Shown here in pieces: positions 1 to 13,690 of a DNA stretch of 64,000 nucleotides (within the stretch, counting starts at the first letter, position 1; the number at the start of each line of letters is the position of its first letter). The DNA is from Solea solea. Taxonomy: Eukaryota; Chordata; Actinopteri; Pleuronectiformes; Soleidae. The position numbers and the translations under genes were made by a program. The stretch is taken from positions 13,190,985 to 13,254,984 of the forward strand of contig NC_081146.1 in NCBI RefSeq assembly GCF_958295425.1, written 5' to 3'. The notes under the pieces are model-generated. The model searched no databases, had not been told where the DNA came from, and saw nothing but the letters and a program-made list of their open reading frames with translations.

Positions 1-572
1 GTACATTTCTGTTCCTGGTGTGCACAGCAATACTAATTTAGCAGCATGTTTTGATTTATTTCCCCTTTTCCTCAACAATATTTCATGTTTGAATTCTTCT
101 TCTTCTTCTTCTTCTTTTTTTAACTAGTGGATAACATTATCCACAATTATCTTGTTTCAGTTTGACATTTCTCTTAAATTTAATTTCTAATGTACAGTGA
201 ATGCTCACTTCCGGGGGATTCAGTATTCAGCCAATAATAATAATAATAATAATAATTTGTATCCATGTAAAAATAAATGTAAGGGGAGCAAAAAACTATT
301 TAAATATTTGGCGATTGTGATTTTTGTTATTGACTGACTGGCATGTAGAGTAAGGGACAGAGTGGAACTATATACTGAATCTCATAAACTTCCTTCCCGT
401 GAAAGGTAGCAGATAACGACATGGGTAACTCTGTTACACAGCTATAAATATTCTTGTTGGTATTGATGGTGAAAATGTGTGATCACAAAGTCGGGCATTA
501 TTTAGCATCCGGTTGTGTAAAGGTTGAAAAAGAGCGAGACAGAGTGAATGCGAGAGAGACACAGAGACGTGG

Positions 573-890
573 AGCATGTGACTGCCTCAGGCCCGCGCAT
601 TTAACCTGCCCACCAATCCCAATCAATGTCATTACTCCTTCCCTCTCCATTTTATCAGCTGTTGGAGCTGCAGTTTCCGACAAGTGACCATTGTACGGCA
701 CTCTATGAAACAGTCACAGGGCTAATGGGATGAGATGCAAAGAATTATAAATGCTGACAGTAAATCATATTACATCCCTAATAAGCATTAACTGGATAAC
801 TGGGTCAAAGCTGTATTATCTTAATTGATTTTTCTAAAGAAACCTGACAGTGAAATGTCAATGCTTGAATATTTCTTCATGCATCATTAA
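573..890. promoter_or_regulatory. Candidate conserved noncoding element
   Basis: Repeat-free block with GGGCTAATGGGATGAGATGC, TATAAATGCTGACAG, CCCTAATAAGCATTAACTGG and CTTAATTGATTTTTC. These carry several homeodomain (TAAT) and TALE (TGACAG) cores close together. Assignment is by texture only; no alignment was possible. Confidence 0.4.
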
Positions 891-3800
891 AACAAGATTG
901 GCTTTAAACAAAAGGGGAGGAGGACGGGGATCCTTTGGGCTGAATTGATTCTTGCTCGGGGCTGCCTTGCACAAGTAAGTGTATTACATAAAAATCTATA
1001 CAGGATATTAAAACAACACCCATTCTGCAAGACAGTTACAATTAAAAGCTGACACCCAACCATGCTTTTGTGTCTAACACTGCTGCCTGCCAACAAATGC
1101 ATTTCAGCCCAGTGAGTCTCTGCAGTCAATGGGGCGACTGTATAAATGCCCAGAAAGCTTATGTTAGCTGGGTAATAGAGCTGTTGCTTCCTGAACAGTG
1201 ACAGCCAAGGCTTCCTGCCAAGCTCAACTCAGCTACTAAGATTTTCACGGCACTGATATTCTCTTTGAAATGAACCTTGAGTGAAAAAATATGAGCGGTG
1301 TTTTGTTTTGTTTTAAGATGTAAGACATAGCCGCGTTAGATGTTGTATGTTAAAACCCTGTGGTATGACAGATTATAAAGAATTTGGTCAATCACAGGTG
1401 ACGATGTGGATTAAAATCTTAGCGATTCATAGGTCGAATCAACAAATGGCAGTAAAACATGCAGAAAATATATTTGAAATAATGATTTGAAGATAAAAAT
1501 AAATCAAGAAGAGTCCATTTCTCCAGGGCCCTAGTGAATTGAAATAAAGATTTCATTTCATGTTCAGCATTTACTAGCAGTTTAAGGACTATAACACCGC
1601 TCAACAGATTCAAGCAACGTGATCTTAGCCTAATACTAGCCGTCCACTCCATATTATCCCTGAAATGGCAGCCTTGCTATCCACTATGTTCTGTCAAACA
1701 TCTGAGACTCGCTGTCCATATGGGACCGACTTGTGATCTGAGGATTAATGCAAAAGTGTCTGGTTGTTCGTGCTGCTATAACTCATGGTCAAAACGTCAG
1801 CAGAAACCATCTTGTGCTGACGGCATGTGAAAACACTCGATTGCATCATCAACTCCCATCTCAAGCGAAATTCAATCGGATATCTGTGAAATGACTCAGG
1901 GGATGCTTTTCGTATAAAGTTACTGCACCTTGGTGGGACGAGTCCTATTCTGAGAGGCCTCCAAGATGTTAGGGTCTGTGTGTGTGTGTGTGTGTGTGTG
2001 TGCGTGCGTGGCTGGCGTGGGAAGCGGATTGGACTGGGTCAGTTGGCACGACCGCGGAGCAAATGCTGGGAATAAATCAGTCTCACCGACATGGTGCCTC
2101 TCATCAAGTGACATCCCGCCGTGTCCCCATCAGTTACAAACTAATAAAGACGTATGGGAGGAAAACAGAAGCGATCACAGCAGATGCCAAGGTGAAATAC
2201 ATCTAGTGTCTAGAGAGATATGTCAGGCCTGAGAGGTCCATCAGGGACAATTACCACTGTCACTGCTTTTCAAATGTGGGGCTTATGACAGCATAGAGAC
2301 ATTTATATTTGCAGTGTTTGTACATAATCAGGATTAATCTTGATGCCTCATTTAGGTATATGGGCCACATGTATGAAGTCAATAAATAAATACATATAAT
2401 TGTAGACTGAAGAAAAACATGTCACAGTCCAACACGGTACAATACTTTTTGGAGAGCAATTGTAGGATTCTAATTCTTCAAAGAAAATGCACACAGTGTT
2501 CTTACAATGTAAACCAAGAAAGGAGAGCAATCTGATCATAATTAATAATGATGTTGATGCAAAGTTTCCAATTTAATTGGCCCTAATATCTGTTTGTTTA
2601 GTTTGAATTGTGCACAAAATGTCTAAATTATTGTAATTATTGTTCTTGTTATTTCACCCTTCAAAATACGTCGTGAACAAATATTTAGATGCACAACATA
2701 GTTTATTGTGACACCATGAGCCTGTCTTTTGAATGAATGTGTATGCGTGTGTATGAGAGAGAGGGAGAAAGAAGGAGAGAAAGAGAAAAAGGACGATAGA
2801 CAAAGGAGAAGCTATGGGTATGCGAAACAATGCAATATTCATGAACGTCCTGGTGGAAGTTGTCTTCTCTAAGCTTCAGGAAAACACACACACACACACA
2901 CACACAGAGCAGTGCAGTCCGGTGGTGCTCACCTGACATCTGCATATGCCATTCAGACGGGCAATATGTGTCTGCATCAGTGATTTCTAAACACTTTGGG
3001 GTCAACAAATTATTAATATTTAGTATTAGCACTGATGACAATGTGGCATCCTCCTGAGAGTCGGGCAAAGTGTTGAGCGGGGGCCATTCTCTTGACGTCA
3101 ACTGTGTTTGGCAGATGGTGCTGTCAGTTTAGGTCTTCGTTTATTCTTCCATGCATATGGCAGCATCTTCCCTCTGTTGAAAAAAGAAAAAAAAAAAAAG
3201 AAAAAAAAAAGCAAGCAAGCTCATGTATTATCTATGGGGCTAAAAAGCATGCAAACATTAGCAGGAATGTATCAGAGGAGCTTAAACTTCTGTAAACAAC
3301 CAGCAGTGGGTGTTGTAGATGTGATTTTACTCCGAGAAATAGCAGAAACATATGGCCTGAGACAGGAAAAGGGGCTGATACTTGGATGGGATGTGGTTCC
3401 AAGGCCCACAGCATCGTGTTTGTGACAGGATGTCGTCTGACAGACAGAGACATGGCAGCCACCGTTATGCAGATGACTTGTCTTGTATTGTCTTTCTTTT
3501 TTGTCTTGTTCTTTCTTTCTTCCTTGAGCTCAAAAGTGTTATATTTAAATTTGCCTAAGAAAAGTAAATGGTCTCATTATGCAGACAAATATTGAATATT
3601 ATTTGAGAAATGCACTACACTTTTATTTTTTTTAGACTTAAGTTACGGGTGGCATGAACAGTTTTATTTGGACTTGGTTTAATGGTTTCAATTTATAATG
3701 ACTTAACATAATGTTATGCAAGGTCAGTGACAGTGTTGGCAAACGACGTGTGGCAGTCATTCGAAGGAAAGTTAATTGTTTATTAATGTAGTAAATTGAG

Positions 3801-4603
3801 GCACATACCTTGGAATCAGGGGGAAAAACAAGCAGAAAGAAAGAAAAGGGGTGGAGACGTCAAGTACCAGTCGAAGGAATTGATCACAAATCTTGAGCAG
3901 GACTGCATGACTCCAATTTCTTCACCTCTGCAGGAATGCGGGGAGCGTGCAGTGGTTCTCCGGGATGCATGTTTAGCTAGGACACAGGAAAGGCAAGTCC
4001 CCGGCTCGTCCAGCGAGAATGAGACTAGTAAGGATTGGCGTGCGTTGCAGCACCTCCGTTACCCGCGGGAGTTAGGCGAGGAAGCGCTGACCTTGCGAGT
4101 GGAGCTCGTATTCTAAGTCTAGGGGGACCTTGCGGCCGTGAGGCGGTACAACTTTGCAGGGTCTGATGGAATGTGGTGACTCCCTTTGCTTAGTCTTGAT
4201 GCCTTTTCTTTGCAGTCAGACTTGGAATGTTCCAACAGGCCCACAACAGGCTTCTGAGGTCCAACATTATAGCACATTTAATATTTAGAAATGACAAAAA
4301 AAGTTTCATATATCCTGTACTAAAACTCTCGTCTTCAGTGGGGCAAGAATGTATTTTGTATTCTGTCTTATTTCCACTGGAGGAAAAAGAAAGTGTGTCT
4401 CTCTATTGGAGGAGGAAGAGAGACCCCAGTTAACTTTTGGAGTGTTAAACAGCGAGGGGTCTTACTCCTGCTATTCTCTGACATGAAGCTGGGCTGGATA
4501 GAATTGACACCAGGGTTGAGCAGGCGGATGAGTGGAGATATGAGGGTCCCTGTGGGGACCTGGCAGGTGCCATAGCAACTGAGGATGGGGAGATAGGGAG
4601 GAC

Positions 4604-4639
<36 letters not shown>

Positions 4640-5539
4640 TCAGAGAGTGAGAGAGGATATCCCGTTAAAGGGGAGGGGTAGGGCCATGGCACCAGCAGCG
4701 AAATCACTTGTGACAGACCCAAACACAGGTCGGCAGCTTTCATGTTGGAGTCTGTGTCTAATCTTTGGGAAAGAAAGGGAGTGAGGGAAGGTAGAAACAC
4801 CAAGATAGACACAGAGAGAGAAGGTGTGAGAAAGCAACAAAGACGGAGATTGTCAATAATTAATCATCAGATTGTTCGATGCTGAGCTTGTTGAAATGAC
4901 AGCTGTTTTGATTGACAGATCTGGAGCATTTTTTTTTTTCTCTCTCCCTGCACTGCCATGGTTCTGCCACTCTGCTACTGCCGGATTGCTCTCTCGACAG
5001 TATTTCTCTCTTGCTCTCGACCGACACTTTCTTTATCCTTTAAATACTCTGCAAGTAGCTCAGCTTCTATTGCATGGAATTGTACCTGCGGGGCAAAGAC
5101 GGCACCTCTCTGGAATCCGTATTTATCGGGTTGTTCTCGGTAACGTGCACAGTTCCCAAGTCATAAAATGCACCAACAATAGATCGAGGGGTAGACTGCT
5201 TTTTATTGATTTATTGATTTATTTTAAATGGGACAAGACAGATATATGTGACAAAATAAGTTATGCCTTTTCGTGCAAGTTTACTTTTCCTTCCCTTTTA
5301 ACAATACTGAAATCTATAAAGCGTGTTACCTCCCCATGTGAATCAGCTTATTGCGTAAAATACAACAACAGTTTGAGTTTAACAGTGTCTTCAGTGGACA
5401 CCATTAGCTCCATGATGCACCAACAGGAATCATGGACAGGATTCAGCTGCAATTTGGTGTCTGCCGGCATCTGCTAATGTGCCGCATTAGAAAAAGTTAT
5501 TTCCAGTGTGTAGAATCTGTGGATAGTGGGAGTCCATCA

Positions 5540-5710
5540 TTCAGTGAGACAGCGAGTGTTCCCTGCTAAACAAGGCCTTCATTGACCTAATAACTGGCAG
5601 CCTACTCAGTCACCAGCATGTTGAGTAGTATTCATTATTCATGCTCATTAAATTCTGGGCCTCATATGAGCAAAGACTGCCAGCCTGCTGCCAAAATGTG
5701 TTGGTTTTGT
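5540..5710. promoter_or_regulatory. Candidate conserved noncoding element
   Basis: Unique block with ATTGACCTAATAACTGGCAG and ATTCATTATTCATGCTCATT, dense in TAAT and octamer-like ATGC cores, without simple repeats. Conservation is untested. Confidence 0.35.
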
Positions 5711-8199
5711 GATGTGCCCACTTGAGACTTGGGGATTTAAAACCAGGACACCACTTCTGAAAAACTAGCATACAAATACACCAAATTCAGTCTGCTTCCA
5801 ATATAATTTGATCACATTTGACAAAATGCACAATTATACTCACCTCCACTCTTTTGCCATGAATAGGGTTTAGAATTAATAAATGGAAGAAAATTAACAT
5901 TCTGCTCCATGAAGAGAGATTTGGACTCAGTGCTTGTTGTTTGAATATGCATATTCATAGTTAGTTGATCATATTTTTGGCTCTTCTCTATCCCTCATCA
6001 TTTACCCTGCAAGGGAATGGAGCCTGTCAACAAAACATTTCTTTTCTTTTTTTTTCAACGGAAGGCATCTCTGAAGCATTTAAAACATGCAGTGTTGCAT
6101 CACAGCTGTTTTCTCGCATTAGCAATTGGCAGTCGGTCCCTCTTGCCGCACCACATTTGTGATTTTTGGGGCGAAAACAAAGCACAAACTCTGTATCTTT
6201 AAGCGCAGTATGTGCATCTCGTGATAAGTCTGTTTTACCACGGTGCTGATCTTGGATACACATGTTTACTTTGTGTACGATGCCATTGCCACTCCAAAAT
6301 GTTGATTTGTCATGATCTCAGCAGACAAAAAAACATTCAAGGTTCAACATATGCTTGGGAAGGAACCATGACAGGAGGAATTTAAAACGATGCACATGAC
6401 CATTCTGCTCACAAAGAGGAAAACAGCGATACATTATGCCTAAGCAATGTTTTACATACATGCTACATACAAAGCGGTACTACTTTACGTTTGTAGGAGC
6501 ATTTCAAAGGCGTCATTTCTCACACAATTCTCAGCCAGCAAGTATGTAAAAATAGGTTATAACAGATAGGAAACAGGGCCATCCATATTTGTCTCTCCTA
6601 TGCTCAAATCCCCAAGAAAAATACCCACAGTTCCAACACAGAGAGAGGATTACTGCTTTCCCATATGTTGTCCTGTGTAGACACAGTCATATCAATCTAA
6701 GCCTGGTCAGTTGCTCTTTCATATACTCCTAATGTACTGGAAATCCTTCCACAGTCGACTGCCCCTCACTGCTGGTCCTGAACAGGTCTCAGTCCCAAGT
6801 TCCACAATGGAGAACAATCGGGCTTTTCTGTTGGATTAGGGGGAAAAATGGGGGGGTGAAAGCCCCTGGCGGCTGATTGTTGTCTGGTAGGGTTATGTTT
6901 TAATACCAAGACTCTTCAGCGCTGGTTCTTTGTGCGGGAACTGTGTCAGAAACAAGAGGTCTAAATAAACAGTGAGGCCCACTGGAACCCTTTCATTCAT
7001 CACTGCCTCCCGTGACAGCGGCAGGCTGAGGAATCATCTGGAATCATCTTCTGTGCGTGTTTGCGAACGTGAGCTCCCTCTCTGCTCCTCTGTGTGACTC
7101 TTAAACTGAGGCTGACACCATCTGACACAGACACACTCGCAGCAAGTACACTGTGTGGTCTGTAAGCACATGCACTAAATATGTGTCAATTGTTAGTTTC
7201 AGTTTTTTTTTTTTTTTTTTTTTAATATATATCAACAAGGACGTTATTAAAATATGCACCAGCTCGCCAAAACACACAGCCGCAGTCATGTTGAGCGTTA
7301 TATGAGAATTCTTCCTGGTAGACGTTTGCCAGGATCAGTTATGTTTAAATCACTCCATCTATCATAAACAGATCTGAGATGACAGCACGTTTTTTATGAG
7401 TCACAAACGAACAAAAGGCCCACTTGTGAGACATGAGCTCAAATATTAGTTTGGAGCCTGTTCTTTGAATTTCTGGGGTTAGTTTGGATTACTACTCTAA
7501 TCTCGGCACTAGTATACAGTGGGGAATTTCCTGGACTCACTGAGATGGGAGTGTTTCCGAACAAACAGGACTTCAAAAGGGTATGTGCTCAGCAGAAAGG
7601 TAAGGGTGAATGCAAACATGTATTCATTTCACAATATTTATTTTTTTTCTCCCCCCCCCTCAAAGCATCTCTGTGCTTGGATCAAAAGCTTAACCTTATG
7701 ACTGTGGAGAATTCCGCTGCTGGGTTTGATTTCTTAAAAGAAAGCGCTTTTTTTTCCCCCCCTTTCAATCAGTGAGCTCAATATCTCACGGAGGGTGCAG
7801 ACTGCTGCCTGAAATGTCACTTGTTTGGAGATCGGAAAAGGTACAAGCGATTTCAGTCAAAATCAACAACTGACAATTAGTTCCACGGCGTGCGTACTTC
7901 TTTAGCAAAAATGGAAAACTGCATCTGTTAACTTTTAATGCTCTGCCAACTCTTGTAAGTGATGCAAAACTGTTCCGCGGTGGCTGCTGGAAAGAAAATA
8001 TACAATGCAATGAAGAACAATGTAGTAGTGAGAGGTGAAACAACAGGATGTTGGATTTGGTTAAAACATTGATCAAATTAAAAGCTGAAATATATTCAAA
8101 AAAAGGAATTAAATGTGAGTGCATTAGATAATGAGATAAGGCGAACTCCTATATATATATATATATATTATTTTTGTTTCTATTTCCATCTACTTGAGC

Positions 8200-8380
8200 A
8201 GTCACTTAATTGGCATTCTGTGGCTGCTTGCTCAGTGCAAACCACGCAAACGGTGTCAAATCCTATTTCTGGAAACTGCTCTTCTCTTTAAATGGCTGCA
8301 TGGCATGGTATAATGTACTTAATGTAATTACCGGGTAAGCCCTTAATAACCTAATGACATGCTGCAATAATGTTTTACGA
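8200..8380. promoter_or_regulatory. Candidate conserved noncoding element
   Basis: Unique block directly after an (AT)n tract, containing CACTTAATTGGCATTC, GTACTTAATGTAATTACCGG and CCTTAATAACCTAATGACAT. Confidence 0.35.
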
Positions 8381-9659
8381 TGTTTAACAGCTCAGTTCTG
8401 CCTTTGAAATAGATGATCTTCCATTGTGCCGTTTTTCAGCTAACTCCACGCTGTATTTTGGGTGGGCAAATAAACGGAAAAGTCCGAGGGAGGTTCTGAG
8501 AAATGTATAAGAAATAATTAAGAGCAGATTTGGTATGCTAAGCTCCTCCAGTCGAGTGAGTGGGATATTGACCAAAAAGAACAGATGGGTAAAATGCCAA
8601 AATGATAGTGAATCCGCTTGTTTAATAAGCCTACACATTAAACGGCACGTCGCGCGGAGAAAACAGAGTACGGACGTCCCGTTTATTCTTCACACTGTAA
8701 CTGCTTACAGAAGACACTCATAGACTGTAATTTAAAGCTACTTATTTGAAATGTCGTCACACCAAAACTGATATCCACTCACACAGGGACAACCCTGAAG
8801 CATTTTGAATATTCTGGTAATGACGACGCCAGCGGTGGATGCATGCGACAGCCGATGTTGTTATTATTATAACAGAGAGCAACGTGTCTTGAGAGAAGGC
8901 GATGCAAAGACCAGTTCAATATCATGCACTGAGAGTTATCACACTGTAGCCCGTATCCAGTGATCTGACATGTCACCGGCAAGAGCAGTTTCACATGTGA
9001 GACAGCTGTGATCTGTGTCAGGCAGTTTCCGTCCTCAGGCGAGAGGTCATGACGGTTGACTTCATCTCCCTCCCTCGGCTTCCAATCACTCAAACATAAA
9101 TCAATACTGTTAATAACTGTTTGAACGATGTCTAAATGGGATATCTTTGCTTGGAGCAATATTAAAAGATTTTCTCTTGCCGGTCCCCTCACATACTCAG
9201 TCATTGGAAAGAGGAAGAATATCCCTCACATGTCTGTGCTCCAATCTCTGTTTATTGGGCACCGTTTGTTCCTTATAGCGACATCAGTTTTATTAGCACA
9301 TGTTCCAGGATTGTTTGTTGGTTTGTGTTCGTGAGACGCAAATCCACAGTGGTTTCCATTTTTTCAAGAACACCGCTGCACAAGATTGAGGTAATGAGTA
9401 TAACATATAAGATAACTTCTCCTCCTTGTTATTTTTATTTTTTTAACCTTTGGACATCTTTGTTGTGCAGAATGATAATGCCTTTAACGTTACATTACAT
9501 TAGATTGATAGTTGACCAATCTCCACAGACGACTTTCCCTTATAATATTACCCTCCAAGACAGAATTTCAATTTAGGTCTGATCAAACAAAGTAAGCAGA
9601 TGCCATCCTGACGATGGCCTCCCTTGGCAAAATAAATGATTTGAAAAAAAAAAAAAAAA

Positions 9660-10090
9660 GACCTGGGTGAGAAATGATCACGTCCGGGAAGGTCAGTGCC
9701 TCCAACTGTGCGTGTGAGGCATCTCCGATATCATTCAAATGATCCATTAATTAGCTTTCACACAACTGTGGTAATAACGTACATGCTTCGGACATCAGCT
9801 GAGGCACATTAAGTGTTTTAAAAGGTGTTTCTGCAGTCATGTGACCTCTATCTCATCTTGCTTTCATTTTCTACGCGGTATGCATCACTGGGCTAAGCGT
9901 ATTTACTCTGATAGTGCTGCCACAATGGAATTATGTGAGCTTGTAAATAGAGTTAGCAGTCAGCTGATCTTGGCTTTTCATTATTAGGTGGAGGGTTCTG
10001 TGAGAGAACGGCAAACTGCTTTGCTTTATGATCCATTCTAAAGCCCATTGAAATGATGGCCATAAAATAATGCCATTACTACTATGTATA
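9660..10090. promoter_or_regulatory. Candidate conserved noncoding element
   Basis: More than 400 bases free of repeats, with TGATCCATTAATTAGCTTTC, CAGTCAGCTGATCTTGGC and GAAATGATGGCCATAAAATA. The ATTAATTAGC core is a strong homeodomain site. Among the left-hand islands this one looks most like a vertebrate developmental enhancer. Confidence 0.45.
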
Positions 10091-11344
10091 AAACCTTACT
10101 GCTCAGTGATGCAGGATGATCATCAGCACGATTTGTAGACTAATACTGAAGCAGCTCCAGCACAGTGAAGGCAGAATGAGGCATGGGGTTAATATGACAA
10201 TACACCTTTATATGAAAATGTAATATATACAGTATGACAGAGTAGTTTGTCGGACAGAGCAAGGAAATGTGCTTTGTAGATTGTGATGAGGGAACATTAT
10301 CCAAAGAGAAATTTAATCCTCTCTCTCTCTCTCTCTTTTATATGTTCATTGCAGCATTTTGCCTGCCAAGTCTTTGTTTTTGTGCAGTTTGCAGTGTGGC
10401 ATAGCTTTATGAGAAATCATAAGGGAAGAAAGTGTTTCCGATTTCCTGAGAAATCAACTATGTAAACACAAAGCTTCTGCCAGACACTGACAATGTGATC
10501 ATCACTGATGAAAAGAAAAGGTAATCTATTTTTTTTTTTTGTTTCCCCCAATCCAAAAAGAGGGTTTTATTTTCCCCATTATAAACCTATTATGCTTTGC
10601 TGTAAAACTGAGCAATGGTGAAACTATGGTAACAAATAATCTGTTTTGCTTCAATGAAAAGTATGTATCATGGTGGGAGACAAAGCCAGGGATAAACACC
10701 GTGCAAACCCGGAAACAATGGGCCCTAAGCAGGCGTGTGTCCAAAACTCTGCTGCTCTTTTTTGCTCACTGCCATCCATCCCTGTTCCTGTGTGGCTCTG
10801 TGAAATTATTTTTTTAATTTATTAATAAAAAAAATTAAAACACACCCACAACTGGACCATGCTACCTTTGTATAAAAAGACATTCAAATGGAATGAAAAG
10901 CATTCTTGTCCACGGGGAAAAGGACTTTTCTAACATTTATATGCACACATTTAATGTGTATTTATTTTGTTTTCTAAATAGCATTATACATTAATTACAA
11001 AAATAAGATGTATTAAAAAAAAAGATTGAGCCACTGAGATATGCAGATAGTTTGAGTGTTAGGCAAATAAATAAATTACTTCTTCAGATTCGGAAATAAA
11101 CCATATTTATTTGACTGGAGCCGTTGATTCCTCTGCTAACACAATCAATTGGCTTTGCTTCCTAACACAAGTGTCATAATTGAACCAGTGGTTCAGTCAT
11201 CACAGATGTGTTATTAATAAAGTGATTGGACATGAGGATTGCACATTTTTCAATTATGTCCATAAGAGCATTGCATCATTTAATCTCATATGTAAAAATA
11301 AAACACACACACACACACATGCGTGTATGGCGCACACTCTTTTC

Positions 11345-11500
11345 CCCCACTAATGGTCAGCCCGTGGCCAAGAGGAATGGGCATTGGCTTGCAAACAGAG
11401 GGTTGCCTGTTGAAAGCCATGGAGAGTTTGAGGGCTGAGGTGCCCCCTGCTACATTCACTATTACTTACTGTTGTGTGATTGAATATAATTCTAAATCCA
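11345..11500 (+). mobile_element. Decayed tRNA-derived SINE fragment
   Basis: The order of blocks is that of a common fish SINE: GGCCAAGAGGAATGGGCATT, then CTTGCAAACAGAGGGTTGCC with a degenerate B-box region, then GGCTGAGGTGCCCC and a TACTGTTGTGTG segment. The RNA polymerase III B box is too mutated to be active. The 3' end is not clear. Confidence 0.6.
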
Positions 11501-12229
11501 CAAATTCAATAACCCGTGCAAGGTGTTACATTTCACAGGCACTGTATACTTCAAATGCACTTGCACAGCAGCACCTATAGTCACTTAGCCTAAGTGGGAT
11601 GGCCCTCCTCCAAGAGTAAGAAGAAAAAAAAACATCCTTAAATGCATCTCCATTTGCACACAGACTTAAAAGTGTCAACAGTGGCACCACAAGCCATGAG
11701 AAATGTTCTGCTTATCCTACACCAATGCATCCCTGCATGTGATGTAATTTCATTCTCTACGAGATTCTCTCTTTCTGTCCCTTCTTCTCTCACTGTTGCA
11801 CAGAGGGGGAACAGAGAAAGAAAGCCAATTCCAACAGTGACAGAAAACTGCCCACTCTTCCCCATAAAATTAGAAAAGCTGTTCGTCTTTTTTTTTTTTT
11901 TTTTATCTTTCAGATTTCCTGGGTTTTATGGCTAAATACTAAAGCACTGGAGGCTGGTCATGCTTTAAGCTACTAGAAAAAGTTAAGCTTCAGCGTTGGG
12001 CAGCAGAGATATGGGCTATAAGCTGACAAGTAATTAAACCGGCATATCTGTAACAACTGTCATCTCTTATTTCTCCACAGCGTGGACATAAACCAAAGGC
12101 AAGAAAGCCGAATAGGATGGAGTGAGGAAAAAAAAAAAATAAGCAAGTGTGAGAGAGAGTCTTTACATTACTGGGCAACTGCAGGGTATATCTCCTGCCT
12201 AACAGTTTAGCAGACTTGGGCATTTAGGG

Positions 12230-12720
12230 GATTGTGAAGGAGATCAAAAGGGTCAGGGATCCTTTTACCAATTAACAGCAGGGAGACGGACATCAAATAA
12301 GGTGTAAATTTCAGCTCTGCACTTTTCTGTGAGCCAAGCATGAAATGCATTCTAATGCTCTTTTCTAGTTTAGAGGCAGCTTTTGAACCACCGGTGACGC
12401 CGCCGTGGCTCTCCCAAAGACCAGCTTAATCGCGTCTCAGAATGGCGTGTAGCCATCTTGTCCACTGTGTTGGTGTCAAAGGGAGTGTCGAGTCAGTTAT
12501 TAATAGCGGCGGGACAATATGACTCGAGATTTAGAGAAGTGAAGGGGAGACAATAGGCTTGCAGTGACAGAGGTTTGACCCTCTCGGCTTGTGTCGCTGT
12601 GTTAAACTGTTACTGATAAATCTGCAAGCGCCGTAAATGAGTGCTTTTACCTGAGTGATTTGTTTGGGCGAATTGATTTGTTTGGTTTAGCACTGAAGGC
12701 ATCTGTTATTGGATTTTCAT
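12230..12720. promoter_or_regulatory. Candidate conserved noncoding element
   Basis: A long unique block, GC-richer than its surroundings, with CAATTAACAGCAGG, a TCAAAGGG (TCF/LEF-like) site near 12477, CAGTTATTAATAGCGGCG and several CG dinucleotides kept in an otherwise CpG-poor desert. Confidence 0.4.
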
Positions 12721-13584
12721 AGCGCACAGCAGGACAACTGGTATACACATTTCCCTGATACCCCGATAAAGTGATTATGGTGTGAAATCTATCCAGGCCA
12801 GTGCATCCCATGTTTCATGAGTGTTTGCCACTGTCTGATTTTCACCAAAAAAAAAAAAAAAGATTTAGTGTTTACACTGCATGACTAATTACATAGTTGA
12901 AGACACAATCATGGCACGTTACGATTTACCTTTTATAAATCACAAGGAAAGAATATGTTTGGAACCACAAATTACTGCTGCAAACTGCCTTACCTTACAG
13001 CAGTCACTGATGATGCTTGGCATCCACTAAACTGTTGTATTTTCCTGTTGTGGAACCCTTCCAGCATGTTCTTATCAAGTGAAAACCGGTCAAGAACTTT
13101 CATTTTGTGGAAGTTCACAGACATCACCTGCAACTGGGCACCCGTTGGATAATACCTGCTGTTATCCACTCATACCCCGTACTGGTACCATGCTTTATTG
13201 TCTGTTTCCTTTTAGACAGGGCCACAATTTATTTAGTTATGTGTTCTTTTAAAATCGACCTAATGTGTTTAACTGATGTTATACATCAAGTGAGAAGTAG
13301 GCAAATTCTTCGAGAGTCTTCTATTCAAACTGAATTCTTTCTCCAACTCCACCCCCTGATAACTATTCAGTATATATATATATATATATCTGGCATATAT
13401 TCAGATGTGCTGAGCCACCAATGGTGACCACATACATTCCAAATGATGATAATGATATATCACGTTAACTGTGCTTTACTGCATCCACTGTGTAGTTTAG
13501 TGCAGAACTGAAGGGTGCTATTTGTTGTGATGGTGATGTGATGGACAATTGAATTTTTTTTCTTTTTTTCCCCAAAACATATTG

Positions 13585-13690
13585 TTTATTTATTTATTAA
13601 TAACCTTTAACCAGGAAAGCCTCATTGAGATTAAACATGTATTTTTTCATGATCCCTGGACAACACTGGCAGCAGGACATAATAGTACTT
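13585..13690 (+). mobile_element. Fragment of a dispersed teleost repeat
   Basis: TTTATTTATTAATAACC followed by TTTAACCAGGAAAGCCTCAT and TGAGATTAAAC, then CCCTGG-AACACTGGCAGCA, matches from memory a widespread fish repeat with a TTTAACCAGGTAAGT-type block. The family name is not assigned. Confidence 0.55.

Larger units (their letters stand above)
1..9650. other. Gene desert, block A: no coding gene seen
   Basis: Open frames here are short, have alternative starts and follow simple repeats; none resembles a known protein. Simple repeats are (TTC)n at 95-115, (AAT)n at 233-256, (TG)n at 1976-2002, (AC)n at 2884-2906, A-rich at 3180-3210, (GA)n at 4609-4637, T run at 7203-7223 and (AT)n at 8150-8169. 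Unique islands at 573-890, 5540-5710 and 8200-8380 are listed separately. In the remainder I see nothing specific. Confidence 0.8.

Noticed and set aside
4872..5477. 201-codon open frame on the + strand
   Set aside because: It starts without context, its translation is a mixture without domain, signal or repeats, and it crosses AT-rich and T-run sequence. No splice structure or homology supports it.
8779..9204. 141-codon open frame on the - strand
   Set aside because: No domain, no recognisable relative, unremarkable codon use and no splice context; chance frame.
11438..11456. CTCF-like GTGCCCCCTGCTA
   Set aside because: It matches the CTCF core only in the G-rich half, and it lies in a SINE where an ordinary GAGGTGCCC block is expected.
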